Shown here piece by piece: positions 6,708 to 12,938 of a stretch of 12,938 nucleotides of DNA. Under the pieces are notes generated by a model. It made no database searches, had not been told where the DNA came from, and worked only from the letters and a program-made list of their open reading frames with translations. Position 1 is the first letter of the stretch; each line of letters starts with the position of its first letter. The stretch is from positions 1 to 12,938 of the forward strand of contig JAGXHS010000021.1 in NCBI GenBank assembly GCA_024636075.1, in the 5' to 3' direction. The translations under genes were made by a program, and so were the position numbers. The DNA is from Propionibacteriaceae bacterium. Lineage in GTDB: Bacteria; Actinomycetota; Actinomycetes; Propionibacteriales; Propionibacteriaceae.

Positions 6708-9077
6708 TCAAGAGGCGTTCTGGATTCCCATCAGTCGTGCTTGCTCCACTGCTTGTTCCTTGCCCTGCACCCCGAGTTTGGTGTAGATCCGGCGCAGGTG
6801 CGTCTTGAGAGTGTTCTGGGAGATGAACAGCGCCTGCGCAGTCTCCGGCAGGGTGCGGCTGCTCTCCAAATGAAGCAGCACATGCTTCTCGGCCTGGGTC
6901 AGGGAAGCCTCCAGCTGACTTATACTCTTCGCGCGCGGATCGCGGATGACCGGCATCGACAACCCCGATCGTTCGGCCAGCGACCGGCCGCGGGCGATGA
7001 AGGCGATCGAGGACTCCTGGTCCCCGAGTTGGGCGGCCACGTTGGCCAGTGCGAGATATGCGTGGACGCGGAGTCGGGGGGCATCGACGTTGTTGCCTTC
7101 GGCCCCTTCGGCCACTTCTGACCAGGCGTGCAGCCGCTGGTACCCGTTGCGGACGTCACCGGAAGCGATGACCGCGATGGAGGTCAACATCTCACTCCAT
7201 CCGAGTGAGTCGTGCAGCCCCAGGTCGGACATCTCGGTGGCTTCGCGCAGCGCTTCGCCCACCTCGCCCTTGGCGAGGTGGGCGTCGACGGCTGCCACGC
7301 AGAGCAAACCGACGTGGGACGGCACCTGTGGCCGTTGCGGATCCTCCCGGAAGGCACGAATGGTGCGCAGTGCGCCGTCCGGATCGTTGGACTGGTTCAT
7401 CGATGATGCGATCAGGAAGGTCTTGATGCCGTCCAGTTCCAGCAACTGGTGGGGCCGAGTTTGCACCTTCTTGATCAGGCTCCGGCACGCTTCCACTTCG
7501 CCGGCCTCGCTGGCGGCGAGTGCATTGGCGAGCAGCGCGTACTCGTCGAGACTTTCCAAGGTCATGGGGTGGGCTTCGAGGACGGAGAGGCATTCCTCGG
7601 CGAGTCGACCGGCGGTGGTCACCGATCCCTGGATGGCATGCATGGCCGACAGCCCTCCGATCGCCAGCACCGTACTCCAGGCGACCATCGCGATGCGTGA
7701 GACGCCCACCGCCCGCATCAGCACGTCTTGGGCCTCGTACAGTCGATCCTGGTGCAGCAGCCACAACCCGTACTCGGTGAGTGCGCACGCGGTGTACGGC
7801 AGCAGATTGTCATCGAGCGTCATCTCGTCCAGCGTCGCTGCAACCGCCTCCGCCTGTGAGGTGTCGACGGCCGGGTAGCCGCACAGGCGCAGAATGCCGA
7901 ACATGAACACCACATACCAAGCCCGACCGATGTGATTGCCCGGTTCGATCCAGTGTTCATCAAACCCGTGTATCTGGGCAAGCAGGGTGTCGGGGGTGTC
8001 GACGAGGTTGGCGATACTTCGGGCGAGGTCCAATTCCCACGTCGGGCGGACGAGTTCTGAGTACTCGTCCAGGAACTCCGACAGCCCTGGTCGGTAGAGA
8101 TTGCTCAGGATGAACTCCCCACCGATTGTCCAGGCCAGCATCTCCTGGTGGAAGTGGGTTGCCGTCTTCGCTGCCTTGATGACATCGCCAGTGTTGCGCC
8201 GCCAGAGCACCACTCGGCGCACCAGGTCGGTCAGATGATCCGGATCGTGCACCTCGAGGCGACGCCGGCCGAACGCCTGCAGCGCGGGGTTCATCACGAT
8301 CGTGTTGCGATCGTCCCAGATCAACGGCAGACCCTGAGCCTGCATCCGGGAGAATTGGGCAGCCGCGTCCGAGCGACCCGTCAGCATCACCGCACCGTGC
8401 GGTTCCAAGCCACCGACCAGCGACAGAATCTCCACCAGCTCGATGTCGTCGGGACCGACCAGAGGCCACACTTCTTCGGTGATGTAGGCGTCCATCATGC
8501 GCCCGACGCGAACCCGGTAGTTGGTGGCGGTGTTCATCTGGAGCAACAGACTGATGAACACCGGCCACCCGTTGCAGGAGCGCATGGCGAAGTCGACCAC
8601 GTCCTCACCGGCGGCGGGATTCTCGCGGGCCAGGATGTCGGCGACCTCGGCGCGGGTGTACGCGAGGTCGGTGGCATCGATATCGATCAGGAAACCTTGG
8701 GCGGCGAGCTTGCCAAGCGGCGCCTTCGGGCGGGAGACGCCGTGGAAGATCACCTTGACCCACTGCCGTGACTGGGTCGCGTCGAGCACCGCATTGACCA
8801 GATCCTCATTCTGGTTGACGCGCTCGTCACACACCAGTACGACGGTCTGGAAGGTGGTGTTGACCGAGTCAAGCTGCTCCTTGATGTCGCCCGGGCCCCA
8901 CGTCGGTTCCACGGTGATGCCGTGGCGCTGCTCGGCAGCTGCGAGCCACGCATCGACGAGCCGGCGCCTGCCGAAGCCGGGTGGGCCGGAAATCACCGCA
9001 GCCCGCGCTCGCCCGAGGCCGTCCATCATGTCGAGTAGGCGTCGGGGGACTCGGTCCGCGACTGACAGCTCAGCCAT
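6708..9077 (-). CDS. Large LuxR-family transcriptional regulator with degenerate P-loop (MalT/LAL-like layout)
   Basis: The protein has 789 residues. The C-terminus (about 726-789) is a GerE-type helix-turn-helix: LTQAEKHVLL, then the recognition segment ISQNTLKTHLRRIYTKLGV. The N-terminus resembles a STAND/AAA ATPase with Walker A GPPGFGRR at 31-38 and a Walker B-like VVLVCDE at 79-85. The invariant P-loop Lys is R37 and the following Ser/Thr is R38, so ATP binding may be weakened or lost. Residues from about 330 to 720 look wholly helical and Ala/Leu-rich, consistent with TPR-like repeats that sense a ligand or partner. There is no signal peptide or membrane segment. It sits between the cytochrome bd assembly genes and the PFOR operon, on the same strand, with its own probable promoter. 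Its targets and inducer are unknown; either neighbour or itself is possible. ATG 9077 is supported by GGAGG five bases upstream. Confidence 0.88.
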   Translation of the reverse strand: MAELSVADRVPRRLLDMMDGLGRARAAVISGPPGFGRRRLVDAWLAAAEQRHGITVEPTWGPGDIKEQLDSVNTTFQTVVLVCDERVNQNEDLVNAVLDATQSRQWVKVIFHGVSRPKAPLGKLAAQGFLIDIDATDLAYTRAEVADILARENPAAGEDVVDFAMRSCNGWPVFISLLLQMNTATNYRVRVGRMMDAYITEEVWPLVGPDDIELVEILSLVGGLEPHGAVMLTGRSDAAAQFSRMQAQGLPLIWDDRNTIVMNPALQAFGRRRLEVHDPDHLTDLVRRVVLWRRNTGDVIKAAKTATHFHQEMLAWTIGGEFILSNLYRPGLSEFLDEYSELVRPTWELDLARSIANLVDTPDTLLAQIHGFDEHWIEPGNHIGRAWYVVFMFGILRLCGYPAVDTSQAEAVAATLDEMTLDDNLLPYTACALTEYGLWLLHQDRLYEAQDVLMRAVGVSRIAMVAWSTVLAIGGLSAMHAIQGSVTTAGRLAEECLSVLEAHPMTLESLDEYALLANALAASEAGEVEACRSLIKKVQTRPHQLLELDGIKTFLIASSMNQSNDPDGALRTIRAFREDPQRPQVPSHVGLLCVAAVDAHLAKGEVGEALREATEMSDLGLHDSLGWSEMLTSIAVIASGDVRNGYQRLHAWSEVAEGAEGNNVDAPRLRVHAYLALANVAAQLGDQESSIAFIARGRSLAERSGLSMPVIRDPRAKSISQLEASLTQAEKHVLLHLESSRTLPETAQALFISQNTLKTHLRRIYTKLGVQGKEQAVEQARLMGIQNAS

Positions 9078-9082
9078 TGCTG

Positions 9083-9087
9083 CCTCC
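9083..9087 (-). promoter_or_regulatory. Strong Shine-Dalgarno for the LuxR-type gene
   Basis: GGAGG on the minus strand is followed by five bases (CAGCA) and then ATG 9077. This is the best ribosome-binding site in the window and fixes the N-terminus of the regulator. Confidence 0.75.
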
Positions 9088-9123
9088 GGGGGATGAAGCG
9101 ATGTCGAATTCTTGACGGGGGAT
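9087..9123 (-). repeat. Direct repeat of ATCCCCCG in the leader of the LuxR-type gene
   Basis: The octamer ATCCCCCG on the minus strand occurs at 9123-9116 and again at 9094-9087, 29 bp apart. The first copy begins within the candidate -10 and the second runs into the Shine-Dalgarno. Such placement would suit an operator pair or autoregulation, but the octamer is simple C-rich sequence and may be chance. Confidence 0.3.
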
Positions 9124-9127
9124 CATA
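9122..9127 (-). promoter_or_regulatory. Candidate -10 element for the LuxR-type gene
   Basis: TATGAT on the minus strand matches the sigma-70 -10 consensus at five of six bases, including TAxxxT. It predicts a start near 9115 and a leader of about 38 nt before ATG 9077. No good -35 is seen at 16-18 bp upstream, which is common in actinobacterial promoters. The whole gap between this gene and cydC (9078-9160) is 83 bp. I see no convincing terminator for the cyd operon in it, so read-through from cydC is possible. Confidence 0.5.
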
Positions 9128-9160
9128 GGACAAGTAAACCCCAAGTGCGGCGACCTGGCG

Positions 9161-10753
9161 TCAGCGGGTCATCAAGGGGGCGGTCAGTTCGACGGTTCGC
9201 GTGCAATTGCTCACAACTTGGGAATCGTGGGTGACAACCATGACTGCGTCATCAGCGGTCGCGGCCCAGAGATCTCGCATCAGATTCTCAGCCGTTTCGT
9301 TGTCGAGGTGCTCGGTGGGTTCGTCGAGGATCATCAGGCGGGGCCCGCCCCGACCCACCAGGATGCGGGCCAGCGCCAGTCGACGCACCTCGCCACCGGA
9401 GAGAGTGCGGCCCTGCTCGCCCAGCAGGCGGTCCGGGTCCAGGGGCAGACCAGCCTGCCGGAGTGCCTCGGACACCTCTGTGTCGCTGGCGTCCCGCTTG
9501 CCGATCCGGACGTTCTCGGACACCGAGGTCGAGAAAATGTGTGCGTCCTGCGCCAGGTAGGCGGCGGTTCCGCGCAGCTCGACGGACCCTGCGAGAGGCT
9601 CGATCAAGCCCATCGCCGTGGCTGCCAATGTGGTCTTGCCAACCCCTGAAGAACCGACGATCGCGACTCTTTCTCCGCTGGTCAGATGCAGGTTGACATC
9701 CCTCAGGACAGGCTCGCTACCGGGCCAGCCGAGGTCGGCTTGTCGGACGCTCAGGGTGGGGGTGGTCTCGGAGTCGGTTTGATTGTCGCGGTCGCCGGCC
9801 CCGACGACGGGTTCCTCCAGCGTGGCCAAGACCCTGGCCAGTGACGACCGGGCCCGGGTCATGGTCTGGGCCGATTGGGTGAGGGTGGCGAGGACTTCGT
9901 GCAATGCCAATGGAGTGAGGACCAGCACGGCCAGATTGCGTGCCAGCATGTCGCCGCTTGCGACAGCCTGTGAACCGATCACCAGAGCCGTCACGACGGC
10001 GAGACCCGCGGCGATCATCTGCCCCGCGCTGGCGAGTCCGCGAACCCAGGCCGCTCGCGCTTCGGCGGTGCGCAGACGGTTGTCGGCGCCGGCCAGACGT
10101 TCCAGTGCCTCGTCGGTCAGCCCGTAGGCCACGAGGTCGGCAGCTGCGTGGCTTATCTGATCCACGGTGTTCGACAGCTCGCCACGGGCTGGCGCGGCGT
10201 CACGATCAACTTCCAGGCTCATCCGCTGGGCCAGCCACGGCATCAGAATGCCGCCGAGCAGCGCTGTCCCGAGGAGGGCCGCGGCGGAGGCCGGGGAGAA
10301 CATCGTCAGCATCGCGGTGGTTCCGAGGATCACCAGTGACGCCGAGCAGAAGGGAACTGCGACCCTGACGACGACGTCCTGGATTGCCTCGACATCAGCG
10401 ACCATGCGAGTCAACAGGTCACCGCGTCGCCGTCCGAGCAGGGTGGTGCGGCTGAGGGTCTGGTAGCTGCGCAGGCGCAGAGCGCCCTGCATTCGCAAGG
10501 CGAGGTCATGGCCGACCAGGCGCTCCAGATAGCGGAACACCCCGCGGGCGATACCGAAGAAGCGCACGCCGACAGCTGCCGCTTCCAGATAGAGCACGGG
10601 CGGATGCTCCGCAGCGCGGCTGAGCAGCCACGCTGACACACCCATCAGCGCAACCGAGGCACCGGAGGCGAACGCGGCCAGCAACACCGAGAGCGCGAAT
10701 CGCCCCCGTCCCCGGGGTACCTCATTGAGGAGTTCACGCAGCAGGCGAATCAC
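9161..10753 (-). CDS. cydC: Thiol reductant ABC exporter subunit CydC
   Basis: This 530-residue fused membrane and ATPase half-transporter is one half of CydDC, which exports cysteine or glutathione and is required for assembly of cytochrome bd. Six hydrophobic segments lie roughly at 18-47, 52-75, 128-150, 155-175, 238-262 and 268-290. The nucleotide-binding domain has Walker A GSSGVGKTT (about 367-375), signature LSGGEVRRLALARIL (about 450), Walker B RLMILDEP (about 472) and the H-loop VVTHD. The D-loop reads EHLD instead of the usual SALD. The start is GTG 10753, whose GTGA overlaps the cydD stop, so translation is probably coupled; upstream there is only a weak GGGTGG. Assignment as CydC rests on order and overlap with cydB-cydD and on the canonical LSGGE signature in this partner. 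Confidence 0.93.
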   Translation of the reverse strand: MIRLLRELLNEVPRGRGRFALSVLLAAFASGASVALMGVSAWLLSRAAEHPPVLYLEAAAVGVRFFGIARGVFRYLERLVGHDLALRMQGALRLRSYQTLSRTTLLGRRRGDLLTRMVADVEAIQDVVVRVAVPFCSASLVILGTTAMLTMFSPASAAALLGTALLGGILMPWLAQRMSLEVDRDAAPARGELSNTVDQISHAAADLVAYGLTDEALERLAGADNRLRTAEARAAWVRGLASAGQMIAAGLAVVTALVIGSQAVASGDMLARNLAVLVLTPLALHEVLATLTQSAQTMTRARSSLARVLATLEEPVVGAGDRDNQTDSETTPTLSVRQADLGWPGSEPVLRDVNLHLTSGERVAIVGSSGVGKTTLAATAMGLIEPLAGSVELRGTAAYLAQDAHIFSTSVSENVRIGKRDASDTEVSEALRQAGLPLDPDRLLGEQGRTLSGGEVRRLALARILVGRGGPRLMILDEPTEHLDNETAENLMRDLWAATADDAVMVVTHDSQVVSNCTRTVELTAPLMTR

Positions 10754-12387
10754 TTGGCACCACCCGCCACAGCTGCGGCACCGACACTGATGACCTGGTC
10801 AGCACGCTCGATGACGGTTGCCCGGTGGCTGACAACCACAGCGCCTGCTCCGGTATGGCGCACGGCATCCAGCACCGCGGCTTCGGTGCCGGCGTCCAGC
10901 CCGGCTGTGGGTTCGTCCAGGACGAGCCATTCCGCGCCGCCCACGTCGATCCGCAGCAATGCGCGCGCCAGCGCCACCCGTCGACGCTCGCCCGCCGACA
11001 GGCCCTCGGCGTCGTCACCGACCCGTCGCGCCGGGTCCAGTTGCTCTGCCCCGCACTTGTCCAGTGCGTCCCGCACCTGCTCGTCGGTGGCGTCCGGCGC
11101 ACCCAGACGGACATTCTCAGCGATGCTGCCCGGCAGCATGCCCGGTGATTGGGGTACGTATGCGAGCCGCGCGCGCCATGCGGCCTGATCGAGTTCAGCC
11201 TGTGGAGTGCCACCCACGCTGATGGTGCCCTCACCCGGCGCCAAAAAGCCCATCAGCAGGGAGCAGGCCGTGGACTTGCCGCCCCCGGACGGCCCGCGCA
11301 ACACACTCACAGTTCCTGATCTCAGGTGTGCATCGAGACGGGGCAGCGCAGCGCGGTCGGTGTCCGGGTAGCTAAAACTGACTCCGTGGAACTCGATGTC
11401 GGCGCCCGGTTGTGGGAGCGTCGTCCCGCTGGGCAGTTCTTCGGCCTCGATGATTGACAGGGCTTCGTCCGCTGCCGCCATCCCATCGGCGGCATCGTGG
11501 TAGTGAACCCCAACCTGGCGCACCGGCAGATAGGCCTCCGGCGCCAGGATCAGCACGAACAATGCGGTGGTGAAGTCCAGCTCACTGAACACCACTCGGA
11601 AGCCAACGGTGACGGCGACCACAGCTACGGACAGGCTGGCCAACAGTTCCAGGGCGAAGGACGACAGAAACGAGATCCGCAGTGTCTTCATGGTCTCGTC
11701 GCGGTGTGAGGCCTCGGTGATCTCCAGCCCGGTACTCTGCGCCTTCGCCCGACCGAACACCTGCAGTGTCGGGAGGCCGGTGATCAGATCGGCGAAATGG
11801 TTGGCGAGCCGGTTCTGCACGGCGAAGCGCCGCTTCACCTGCTTCTCGGTCGTCCAGCCGATAAGTGCCATGAACACCGGAATCAGCGGGATGGTCACTG
11901 CGATGATGATGGCGCTGGTGATGTCCTGGGTCGCGATGGCGACGATGATGATACTTGGCACGACGACGGCCAGCACCAGTTGGGGCAGGTACTTGGCGTA
12001 GTAACCGTCCAGATCGTCCAGCCCCTTGGTGATCAGGTTGATCATGCTGGCTGAGCTGACAGATGAATCCGTCGGTCGCGACAGCCTGGCCGCCATCACG
12101 TCGCGACGGAGCCCAGATTTGACAGCCGCTGAACTGTGGTGCGCCAACCATTGATTCAGCCACACCAGGATCGCCCTTGCGGTGAACACCGCCAGCAGTA
12201 GCCCGGCCCACCCCCACACGCCGGCGGTGCTCCGCGTGGCGAAAACGGTGGAGATGCTGCGACTCAGCAACCAGGCCTGAGCGAGCATCAGCCCGGCGGA
12301 CCCGATCCCGATGACAGCGAGGGCGACCAGGAAGTTCCTGGTCGCCCTGCCTCTGCGCAGCAAGCGTGGATCGATGGGAGGTGCCAT
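10750..12387 (-). CDS. cydD: Thiol reductant ABC exporter subunit CydD
   Basis: This 545-residue half-transporter pairs with CydC in the inner membrane. Transmembrane segments are visible near 20-45, 57-78, 137-158, 160-180, 250-272 and 275-292. The nucleotide-binding domain shows Walker A GPSGGGKST (about 364-372), signature LSAGERRRVALARAL (about 461), Walker B WLVLDEPTAGLD (about 485) and an H-loop VVVSHRA (about 515). The signature has Ala where LSGGE has Gly; asymmetric ATP sites are usual in heterodimeric exporters. I chose ATG 12387 because it overlaps the cydB stop by one base (TGATG), has GGGAG four bases upstream, and begins a typical CydD N-terminus. The open frame continues 95 codons further upstream, but that extension runs antiphase through cydB and looks non-native (His/Gly-rich, no membrane segment). 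Confidence 0.94.
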   Translation of the reverse strand: MAPPIDPRLLRRGRATRNFLVALAVIGIGSAGLMLAQAWLLSRSISTVFATRSTAGVWGWAGLLLAVFTARAILVWLNQWLAHHSSAAVKSGLRRDVMAARLSRPTDSSVSSASMINLITKGLDDLDGYYAKYLPQLVLAVVVPSIIIVAIATQDITSAIIIAVTIPLIPVFMALIGWTTEKQVKRRFAVQNRLANHFADLITGLPTLQVFGRAKAQSTGLEITEASHRDETMKTLRISFLSSFALELLASLSVAVVAVTVGFRVVFSELDFTTALFVLILAPEAYLPVRQVGVHYHDAADGMAAADEALSIIEAEELPSGTTLPQPGADIEFHGVSFSYPDTDRAALPRLDAHLRSGTVSVLRGPSGGGKSTACSLLMGFLAPGEGTISVGGTPQAELDQAAWRARLAYVPQSPGMLPGSIAENVRLGAPDATDEQVRDALDKCGAEQLDPARRVGDDAEGLSAGERRRVALARALLRIDVGGAEWLVLDEPTAGLDAGTEAAVLDAVRHTGAGAVVVSHRATVIERADQVISVGAAAVAGGAK

Positions 12388-12938
12388 CAGGCTCCCACGT
12401 GCTCCGGGTGCGGAGCGTCGTCCGGCATGTTCTTGGTGCTGATCCGCTTGCGGAACACCCAGTAGCTCCACGCTTGGTAGGACACGATCACCGGTACGAA
12501 GATCACCGCCGCCCACGTCATCAGGGTGAGCGTGTACGGCGAGCTGGACGCCGTGGTGATGTCCAGCGGATTGCCGGGATCGGTGGAGATGAACCCCAGG
12601 TTGCCGTACATCTTCACGAAGATGCCAACCACCAGGAAGATGATGGCCGCTCCGTTGCTGAGGAAGGCCCACCCTTCACGGCCAGCGCGGGAGGCGAACC
12701 AAGTACCGAACAGACCTAGCACCGCGAGGATTCCGAGCGTCCAGGTGAGCAATGAGCCGTCCAGCCAGGGGTTCTCGCTGGCCGGGTAGGCCAGGTTCTG
12801 CCACAGCACGAACACCAGCATCAACACTCCGGTGACCATCGCGCCGCGCTGGGCCAGGTCACCCGCACGGTGGCGGATGTCGCCGCGGGTCTTGAGAGCG
12901 ACGAAGACGGCGCCGTGGGTGAGGAACAGCGCGACGAA
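12387..12938 (-). CDS. cydB: Cytochrome bd ubiquinol/menaquinol oxidase subunit II (5' end outside the window)
   Basis: Only the C-terminal 183 residues are present; the frame stays open from the stop at 12387-12389 to the window edge at 12938. The fragment opens with LFLTHGAVFVALKT, a membrane segment typical of CydB, followed by a short charged loop. The next hydrophobic segments are VLMLVFVLWQNLAY, a pair around LLTWTLGILAVLGLF and AAIIFLVVGIFVKMYG, and a final LMTWAAVIFVPVIVSYQAW, just before a short cytoplasmic tail KRISTKNMP that matches the CydB C-terminus. CydB has no haem ligands of its own and supports CydA, the haem b558/b595/d subunit, in the high-affinity quinol oxidase. It heads directly into cydD (one-base overlap), so the two are co-translated. 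An internal ATG at 12839 is not the true start. cydA is expected beyond the right edge. Confidence 0.95.
   Translation of the reverse strand, partial: FVALFLTHGAVFVALKTRGDIRHRAGDLAQRGAMVTGVLMLVFVLWQNLAYPASENPWLDGSLLTWTLGILAVLGLFGTWFASRAGREGWAFLSNGAAIIFLVVGIFVKMYGNLGFISTDPGNPLDITTASSSPYTLTLMTWAAVIFVPVIVSYQAWSYWVFRKRISTKNMPDDAPHPEHVGA

Noticed and set aside
6706..6711. TTGACA as the -35 of the PFOR operon
   Set aside because: At 16-18 bp spacing the -10 candidates are TTACCG, TACCGC or ACCGCA, all poor. The better -10 (TAGCGT) is 27 bp away. The hexamer overlaps the LuxR stop codon and may be chance.
6946..7878. 310-codon open frame on the plus strand
   Set aside because: It is antisense to the helical region of the LuxR-type gene. 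Its Ser/Arg/Ala-rich composition is typical of a reverse-strand shadow.
12388..12672. 95-codon N-terminal extension of cydD
   Set aside because: It lies in another frame of cydB, which has convincing CydB membrane segments there. The extension is His/Gly/Arg-rich without CydD features, while ATG 12387 has a ribosome-binding site and the usual overlap.
1..12938. CRISPR array, tRNA, rRNA, insertion sequence, phage or defence genes
   Set aside because: No spaced repeat series, cloverleaf, transposase motif or paired terminal repeats were found. Nearly all bases are accounted for by eight minus-strand metabolic or regulatory genes.

Overview
The window reads as a chromosomal segment from a high-GC actinobacterium. 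GC is in the low-to-mid 60s by eye, third codon positions are strongly G/C, start and stop codons overlap tightly, and the gene order cydB-cydD-cydC is the one typical of Actinobacteria. A single-chain NifJ-type pyruvate:ferredoxin oxidoreductase next to cytochrome bd assembly genes would suit a facultative or microaerophilic lineage such as Propionibacteriales. That placement is a guess from gene content. Every supported complete gene lies on the minus strand, so the window is best read from its right end to its left.

Right part (12938 to 9161): the 3' part of cydB (cytochrome bd oxidase subunit II, cut by the window edge), then cydD and cydC, the two halves of the heterodimeric ABC exporter needed to assemble cytochrome bd. 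The junctions overlap (TGATG, then GTGA), so this is the tail of a cydABDC operon. cydA should lie just outside.

Middle (9160 to 6708): an 83-bp gap with a good -10 element and Shine-Dalgarno leads into a 789-residue LuxR-type regulator. It has an N-terminal P-loop-like ATPase region, a long helical middle and a C-terminal GerE helix-turn-helix. Its Walker A is degenerate: the invariant Lys and the following Ser/Thr are both Arg.

Left part (6666 to 118): a compact four-gene operon. It encodes a thiamine-binding protein (PF01910 type), a GltD/NfnB-like FAD- and NAD(P)H-binding oxidoreductase with a C-terminal 2[4Fe-4S] ferredoxin domain, a 1193-residue pyruvate:ferredoxin oxidoreductase, and a dihydroorotate-dehydrogenase-like flavoprotein. 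The first two junctions overlap and the last gap is 9 nt. The inferred logic is that PFOR, a thiamine-diphosphate enzyme, oxidises pyruvate to acetyl-CoA and CO2; the GltD-like flavoprotein could pass the low-potential electrons to NAD(P)+; the thiamine-binding protein may serve cofactor handling; and the DHOD-like protein is a frequent NifJ neighbour of unknown function.

Extreme left (1 to 171): a perfect 85-bp inverted repeat around a single base. It carries an exact mirror copy of the last 17 codons and stop of the DHOD-like gene. It is centred on what is probably a real terminator hairpin. Because the symmetry runs into coding sequence and up to base 1, a fold-back assembly or amplification artefact at a contig end is the leading explanation.

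I see no tRNA, rRNA, CRISPR array, insertion sequence or phage gene, and no non-coding stretch longer than about 120 bases. Most of the window is ordinary core metabolism. The points most worth a second look are the self-contained PFOR electron-transfer module, the odd P-loop regulator between the oxidase and PFOR operons, and the terminal palindrome.
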